Source: Kocuria soli
GTDB lineage: Bacteria; Actinomycetota; Actinomycetes; Actinomycetales; Micrococcaceae
Assembly: GCF_003797835.1 (NCBI RefSeq)
Contig: NZ_RKMF01000012.1
Coordinates: 52,967 to 116,966 of the forward strand
DNA length: 64,000 nucleotides
Reading direction: 5' to 3'
Under the pieces are notes generated by a model. The model was not told where the DNA came from. It saw only the letters and a program-made list of their open reading frames with translations, and ran no database searches. This document shows positions 59,711-64,000 of the stretch, in pieces (position 1 is the stretch's first letter; each line of letters starts with the position of its first letter). The translations under genes and the position numbers were made by a program.

Positions 59711-62032
59711 ATGACGGAACTCGCCAACGGTGCGGTGCAGCGCGTGGAGCGCCAGTTGGAGCTGGAACGTGAGTACGTGCGCCTGTTGTACGCGCGTCTG
59801 GACCAGCTCCGGGAGGAGAAGTCCGCGGAGCTGGACAAGGTGCGTCGCGTGGATGCGGGGAGCAATCATCAGAGCCGCTCCGAGCGTGATGCTTTCGCCA
59901 CGCACTACGAGGACCGGCTCGCCCAGTTGAACTCCGTGGACAACCGCCTGGTCTTCGGTCGCCTGGACAGCTCAGACGACGACGGCGAACACACCCGCTA
60001 CATCGGCCGTATCGGCCTGGCCACGGAGAACCACCGGCGGTTGATGGTGGACTGGCGCGCCCGTGAAGCGGCTGCGTTCTACCAGGCCACCGGCCGCCAC
60101 CCCATGGGGGTCCGGCGCCGTCGCCATCTCATCCTGGACGGCCGCGACGTGACCGCGATCGAGGACGACGTCCTTGACCCCGAGATGCTCGACGACGACG
60201 GTGTGCTCCAGGGCGAAGGTGCCCTGCTGGCCGCGTTGAACTCGAAGCGCACCGGCCGGATGACGGACATCGTTTCGACCATTCAGGCCGAACAGGATCG
60301 GATCATCCGCGCACCGCTTGCCGGGGTGCACGTGGTCCAGGGCGGACCGGGCACGGGCAAGACCGCGGTTGCACTGCACCGAGCCGCATATCTGCTCTAC
60401 GAACACCGTGAGCGGCTCCGCAAGTCAGGCGTCCTGATCGTCGGCCCGTCGTCGTCGTTCCTGTGGTACATCGACCGTGTCCTTCCGTCGCTGGGGGAGA
60501 CGGGCGTGGTCATGTCCTCGCTGGCCGACCTGTACCCGGGAGTCCACGGGGTCCCCGAACGGAATCGTGACGTTGCCCGGATCAAGGCGGGGCTGGACAT
60601 GGCCGACGTCATGCAGCAGGCCGTCCGGGACCGCCAGAAGGTCCCCGCGAAGGATCAGACACTGCGAGCCGACTCGTACACCGTGCGTTTGCCACGGAAG
60701 CTGATTCGTCGAGCCCGCGACAAGGCGCGAGCCACGGGCAAGCCGCACAACGAGGCGCGCGCGACGTTCGTCAAGATCGTGCTGCGGGAGCTGGCGGAAA
60801 CCCTGGGCGATGACCTGAACAAGCGTTCGGGCAATTCGATCGATCGTTCGTACCTGGTCGAGGACCTGCGCCAGGCACCGGAGATCCGCAAGGCGCTCAA
60901 CCTGTGCTGGCTCCCGCTGTCACCCGAAACCCTGGTGCGGCACCTCTTTGCCAAGCGGCATTACCTGGACTCCGCCTTCCGGTCGTATTCGAGGGCCGAA
61001 CGGGATCTGCTGCAGCGCGACGCCGATGCCCCACTCACCGTCTCCGACGTTCCTCTCCTGGACGAGGCAGCCGAGTTGCTCGGGGATCTGGAAGAAGCGG
61101 GCGTACGCCTGCGGACCTCCGAGGCCGAGCGGGCCAAGGCCACGGAGAACGCCGAGAAGGCGCTGTACAACATGCACCAGTCCCTCGAGGACGTCGGGGT
61201 GGACGGGGTGGTGACGGCGGCCGACCTCACCGCCTTCAACGAGGAGTCCGAGCACCGGATGACGGCTGCCGAGGCCGCTCACGCGGACCGGACCTGGGCC
61301 TACGGCCACGTGGTGGTCGACGAGGCGCAGGAACTCACCCCCATGCAGTGGCGCGTGCTCATGCGCCGCTGCCCGATGAAGTCCTTCACCGTGGTGGGCG
61401 ACATCGCCCAGGGCGGTTCGGCCTCCGCGGCATCGTCCTGGTCCGCGGCCCTGGACCCCTTTGTCCAGGACCGGTTCGAACTCGACGAGTTGACCGTCAA
61501 CTACCGCACCCCCGCGGCCATCGCGGACGCCGCCGTCGCCGTCGCCCGCGCGGCTGGCCTCGAGATACCGGCGCCCAAGGCGGTGCGCGACGGGGTGCCG
61601 CCCATCCTCACCGTGTTGCCTTGCACGGCGGATCCGATCGAGGCCTCCGCCGAATCCACATCGGATCACGACGACGCCCTGACCCGCGCCGTTGCCGAAC
61701 AGACCCTGGAGGAGATCGATGCGGTCGAAGGCGGCCTGGTCGCCGTGATCGCACCGGAGCACAGGGTTCACCACCTGGGGACTGAATTGTCCCGTTTGAT
61801 TCCGGGCAAGGTCGGTGCTGGTATGCGGCGGGTCGACAACCAGGTCGTCGTTCTCTCGACCTGGGACGCCAAGGGGCTGGAGTTCGACTCCGTGATCCTG
61901 GTGGAGCCCTCGGAGATCGTGACCGAGTACGACGGTGTGGGATCGCTCTACGTCGCCATGACCCGTCCGACCCAGCGCCTTCGCGTCATCGGCACGGGTG
62001 ACCTGCCCGCGGGGATGACCCCGGTCTCCTGA
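59711..62032 (+). CDS. HelD-like superfamily 1 helicase
   Basis: 773-residue UvrD/Rep-type ATPase resembling HelD, which frees stalled RNA polymerase from nucleic acid. An N-terminal charged coiled coil (~10-60, RVERQLELEREYVRLLYARL) comes first. Walker A GGPGTGKT lies at 211-218, split from the rest of domain 1A by a long helical insertion (about 270-500). VVVDEAQELTPMQW is Walker B, followed by VVGDIAQGG, ELTVNYRTP and STWDAKGLEFDSVILVEP. The coiled coil and insertion fit the HelD channel and clamp arms. Rifamycin-linked HelR is a relative, but no such link is shown. Confidence 0.85.
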   Translation: MTELANGAVQRVERQLELEREYVRLLYARLDQLREEKSAELDKVRRVDAGSNHQSRSERDAFATHYEDRLAQLNSVDNRLVFGRLDSSDDDGEHTRYIGRIGLATENHRRLMVDWRAREAAAFYQATGRHPMGVRRRRHLILDGRDVTAIEDDVLDPEMLDDDGVLQGEGALLAALNSKRTGRMTDIVSTIQAEQDRIIRAPLAGVHVVQGGPGTGKTAVALHRAAYLLYEHRERLRKSGVLIVGPSSSFLWYIDRVLPSLGETGVVMSSLADLYPGVHGVPERNRDVARIKAGLDMADVMQQAVRDRQKVPAKDQTLRADSYTVRLPRKLIRRARDKARATGKPHNEARATFVKIVLRELAETLGDDLNKRSGNSIDRSYLVEDLRQAPEIRKALNLCWLPLSPETLVRHLFAKRHYLDSAFRSYSRAERDLLQRDADAPLTVSDVPLLDEAAELLGDLEEAGVRLRTSEAERAKATENAEKALYNMHQSLEDVGVDGVVTAADLTAFNEESEHRMTAAEAAHADRTWAYGHVVVDEAQELTPMQWRVLMRRCPMKSFTVVGDIAQGGSASAASSWSAALDPFVQDRFELDELTVNYRTPAAIADAAVAVARAAGLEIPAPKAVRDGVPPILTVLPCTADPIEASAESTSDHDDALTRAVAEQTLEEIDAVEGGLVAVIAPEHRVHHLGTELSRLIPGKVGAGMRRVDNQVVVLSTWDAKGLEFDSVILVEPSEIVTEYDGVGSLYVAMTRPTQRLRVIGTGDLPAGMTPVS

Positions 62033-62115
62033 GTCAGTCCGTTGCGTCTCGGGTGCGGCATCGTGGCCAGGACGGCACCGCTCGGCACAGCGTCCGGGTG
62101 ACGGGCACGCCCTGG

Positions 62116-62128
62116 TATTTTTGTGCGA
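62116..62128 (+). promoter_or_regulatory. Leaderless-type promoter element of tyrS
   Basis: TATTTT (62116-62121) lies 7 bases before GTG 62129. An in-frame GTG at 62123 is too close to the hexamer. Confidence 0.5.
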
Positions 62129-63439
62129 GTGACGGAAAGCATCGACTTTGAGCAGCAGCACAACGACCCCTCCTTCCCCAACATCTGGCAGGAACTCAAA
62201 TGGCGGGGCCTGGTCTACGTCTCCACGGACGAGGATGCGCTTGAAGAAGCACTCTCCGGTGACCCGATCACGTACTACTGCGGATTCGATCCCACAGCCT
62301 CCTCTCTGCACCTGGGCCACCTGGTCCAGCTGCTGACACTGCGCCGTCTTCAGCTCGCGGGCCACAAGCCGCTCGGACTGGTTGGGGGGTCCACGGGCCT
62401 GATAGGCGATCCCCGGCAGACCTCGGAGCGTGTGCTCAATTCCCGCGAGGTCGTGTCGGAATGGGTGGACACGCTGCGAGTCCAGATCCAGCGCTTCCTC
62501 TCCTTCGACGGCGACAACGCCGCGCGGATGGTCAACAACCTGGACTGGACCGCCAATCTCTCCGCGATCGACCTGCTGCGCGACATCGGCAAGAACTTCC
62601 GCGTGGGCACCATGATCAAGAAGGAGATCGTGGCCAAGCGCCTGAACTCCGAGGAGGGCATCTCCTACGCGGAGTTCAGCTACCAGGTGCTGCAGGGCTA
62701 CGACTTCCTGAACCTGTACCGCGACTACGACTGCGTTCTCCAGACCGGTGGATCCGACCAGTGGGGAAACCTCACCGCGGGAACGGAACTGATCCGCAAG
62801 GTCGAGGGGGCGACGGTGCACGCCATCGGCTCGCCGCTCATCACGAATTCCGACGGCACCAAGTTCGGCAAGTCGGAAGGCAACGCCATCTGGCTCAACC
62901 CGGAGATGACCTCTCCGTACGCCTTCTACCAGTTCTGGCTCAACACGGCGGACGCCGACGTGATCGACCGTCTCAAGGTCTTCACGTTCCGCACCCGGGA
63001 AGAGATCGCAGAGTTCGAGCGCCTGGTGGAGGATGAGCCGTTCCGTCGGGAGGCGCAGAAGCAGCTGGCCTACGACGTGAACACATTGGTCCACGGGGAG
63101 ACCGCAACCCGTCAAGCGATCGCCGCATCTGAGGCGGTCTTCGGCCGAGGGGACTTCACTGAGCTCGATGCCGACACCTTGGCGGCCGTCGTGGCAGAGC
63201 TGCCTTCGGCAACCGTGCCGACGGACCGGCGCGACGTGGTTGACCTGTTGATCGACACGGGACTGTCAGCCTCCAAGACCGAGGCTCGGCGAACCCTCTC
63301 CGAAGGGGGAGTGTCCGTCAACAACGTCAAGATCACCGACGCCGAGGCCACGATCACCGACGCCCAGATCCTCCAGCAGCGCTACGTCCTGCTCAAACGG
63401 GGGAAGAAGAACATGGCTGCGGCGGTACTCGAAGGCTGA
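62129..63439 (+). CDS. tyrS: Tyrosyl-tRNA synthetase
   Basis: Class I synthetase, 436 residues. The HIGH-type motif is DPTASSLHLGHLVQL, GGSTGLIGDPR follows, the tyrosine pocket is in YDFLNLYRDYDCVLQTGGSDQ (quoted here up to GSDQ as landmark), and the KMSKS-type motif is KFGKS. A C-terminal S4 domain (SASKTEARRTLSEGGVSVNN) binds tRNA. The gene directly precedes the 16S rRNA, a known order in Micrococcales. Confidence 0.97.
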   Translation: MTESIDFEQQHNDPSFPNIWQELKWRGLVYVSTDEDALEEALSGDPITYYCGFDPTASSLHLGHLVQLLTLRRLQLAGHKPLGLVGGSTGLIGDPRQTSERVLNSREVVSEWVDTLRVQIQRFLSFDGDNAARMVNNLDWTANLSAIDLLRDIGKNFRVGTMIKKEIVAKRLNSEEGISYAEFSYQVLQGYDFLNLYRDYDCVLQTGGSDQWGNLTAGTELIRKVEGATVHAIGSPLITNSDGTKFGKSEGNAIWLNPEMTSPYAFYQFWLNTADADVIDRLKVFTFRTREEIAEFERLVEDEPFRREAQKQLAYDVNTLVHGETATRQAIAASEAVFGRGDFTELDADTLAAVVAELPSATVPTDRRDVVDLLIDTGLSASKTEARRTLSEGGVSVNNVKITDAEATITDAQILQQRYVLLKRGKKNMAAAVLEG

Positions 63440-63482
63440 CCTCGCGCCACGCGCAGTGCCCGATGGGCGGGTGTGAGCGAGG
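63440..63482 (+). terminator. Hairpin after tyrS
   Basis: CCTCGC (63440-63445) pairs with GCGAGG (63477-63482), with an inner GCCC/GGGC stem. It begins right after the tyrS stop and would shield the rRNA promoter from read-through. Confidence 0.5.
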
Positions 63483-63536
63483 GCACCGTCCTCGAGGGCA
63501 TCGGCCAGTTGCGGCACCCTGGGGGCGTGTGTACAG

Positions 63537-63689
63537 TTGACATCTGTCGCAACGACGGCGGGAACGCAAGAACCCGAACGAGCGACCGGTCCACTTCGAG
63601 ACCACACCCACACAACGATCTGCACGATCAACAGGCATGCCCTCGGGCTGATCGGTTGATTTGCGAGAAACAGTGAGGGTGCGTATCGT
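63537..63689 (+). promoter_or_regulatory. rRNA operon promoter region
   Basis: TTGCGA (63661-63666), a 17-base spacer and TATCGT (63684-63689) make the best promoter. A consensus -35, TTGACA, stands at 63537-63542 but has no good -10 at 17 bases. Tandem promoters are usual for rrn operons, so more than one may be active. No gene is seen in 63483-63884. Confidence 0.5.
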
Positions 63690-63731
63690 AGCGGTCCGCG
63701 ACGGAGGCGGAAAGATCCGAAAACGTCGTCC

Positions 63732-63799
63732 TGTTGTTTGAGAACTCAATAGTGTTTTGTTTGTTTGTTGATACCAAATTTTTTGTTTGTTTGGTTGAT
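63732..63799 (+). promoter_or_regulatory. rRNA leader: antitermination-like element and T/G-rich repeats
   Basis: TTTGAGAACTCAATAGTG (ending 63754) is the conserved actinobacterial rrn-leader element, resembling boxA. Two near-identical T/G-rich copies follow, TTTTGTTTGTTTGTTGAT (63755-63772) and a one-base-longer version at 63781-63799. The low GC contrasts sharply with the rest of the window. Confidence 0.6.
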
Positions 63800-63884
63800 G
63801 CCTGCCCTCACGGTTTCGTTCCCGTGATCGTGGGGTGGGTTTTCGGCCGGGTTTTGATGTTTTCGTTGAAACGTGTTTTGTTTT

Positions 63885-64000
63885 TTGACGGAGAGTTTGA
63901 TCCTGGCTCAGGACGAACGCTGGCGGCGTGCTTAACACATGCAAGTCGAACGATGAAGCGGTGCTTGCACCGTGGATTAGTGGCGAACGGGTGAGTAATA
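63885..64000 (+). rRNA. rrs: 16S ribosomal RNA, 5' end (cut by window edge)
   Basis: AGAGTTTGATCCTGGCTCAG begins at 63892, equivalent to E. coli position 8, so the mature end lies near 63885. GACGAACGCTGGCGGCGTGC and AACACATGCAAGTCGAACGA follow. The variable stem reads GAAGCGGTGCTTGCACCGTG. Only ~116 bases are present. The signature fits Micrococcaceae. Confidence 0.97.

Noticed and set aside
63754..63884. Open frame in the T/G-rich rRNA leader
   Set aside because: It gives a hydrophobic Phe/Val/Cys-rich product from non-coding rRNA leader and runs on into 16S.

Overview
The window is a 64 kb piece of a GC-rich actinobacterial chromosome. The start of a 16S rRNA gene at the right edge (AGAGTTTGATCCTGGCTCAG, then GATGAAGC, GTGGATTAGTGGCGAACGGG and GAGTAATA), the gene order and the codon use fit Micrococcales, most likely Micrococcaceae. 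The GAGTAATA ending recalls Kocuria or Rothia, but 116 bases of 16S cannot fix the genus. About 58 protein genes fill the window densely, mostly on the + strand. No CRISPR array, prophage, transposase or tRNA gene was seen.

Layout. (1) 1-9.6 kb: a truncated aldo/keto reductase, then rpsO, pnp, an M16 peptidase, dapB, a membrane protein of unknown role, dapA and rnj (RNase J): RNA decay interleaved with lysine/diaminopimelate synthesis. (2) 9.7-21.4 kb: ftsK, pgsA, cinA-type amidase gene, clgR-like regulator, DUF3046 gene, recA, recX, miaB, miaA, dapF and, convergent, a small-domain methyltransferase. (3) 21.4-29.5 kb: hflX, a DinG-type helicase, a three-gene alcohol dehydrogenase/cupin/carboxymuconolactone-decarboxylase operon, then lexA divergent from a LysM membrane protein. 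LexA-type boxes lie before recA and in the lexA/LysM interval. (4) 29.5-34.5 kb: hisC-hisB-hisH-(55-residue membrane protein)-priA-sseB, with a convergent DUF1844 gene. (5) 34.6-44.3 kb: a short-chain dehydrogenase, then infC-rpmI-rplT behind a structured leader with a U-tract terminator, a SpoU methyltransferase, a Nudix hydrolase, pheS, pheT and a two-span membrane protein. (6) 44.3-58.3 kb: a quinone oxidoreductase divergent from argC, then argJ-B-D-F-R; two related acyl-CoA ligase genes flanking an ankyrin gene; argG and argH. The second ligase gene carries an in-frame TAG. (7) 58.3-64 kb: mpg, apt, a HelD-like helicase, tyrS, and an rRNA promoter and leader running into 16S.

The arginine genes form an almost self-contained unit: every enzyme from acetylglutamate kinase to argininosuccinate lyase is here, with ArgR, and paired ArgR-like boxes with the same 20-bp offset precede argC and argG. 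dapA, dapB and dapF supply diaminopimelate. recA, recX and lexA, with the LysM protein as probable division brake, make up the core SOS response.

The features most worth a second look are: infC, with a non-canonical AUC start, an attenuator-like leader and a ~220-residue Gly/Arg then Pro/Ala/Lys tail; the TAG-split acyl-CoA ligase, whose stop codon is fused to a perfect Shine-Dalgarno sequence; ten genes whose start codon sits 6-7 bases after a TANNNT hexamer (leaderless pattern); a 56-nt perfect palindrome between convergent genes; and the dehydrogenase/cupin/CMD operon of unknown substrate. All calls come from reading the sequence; no database search was run.
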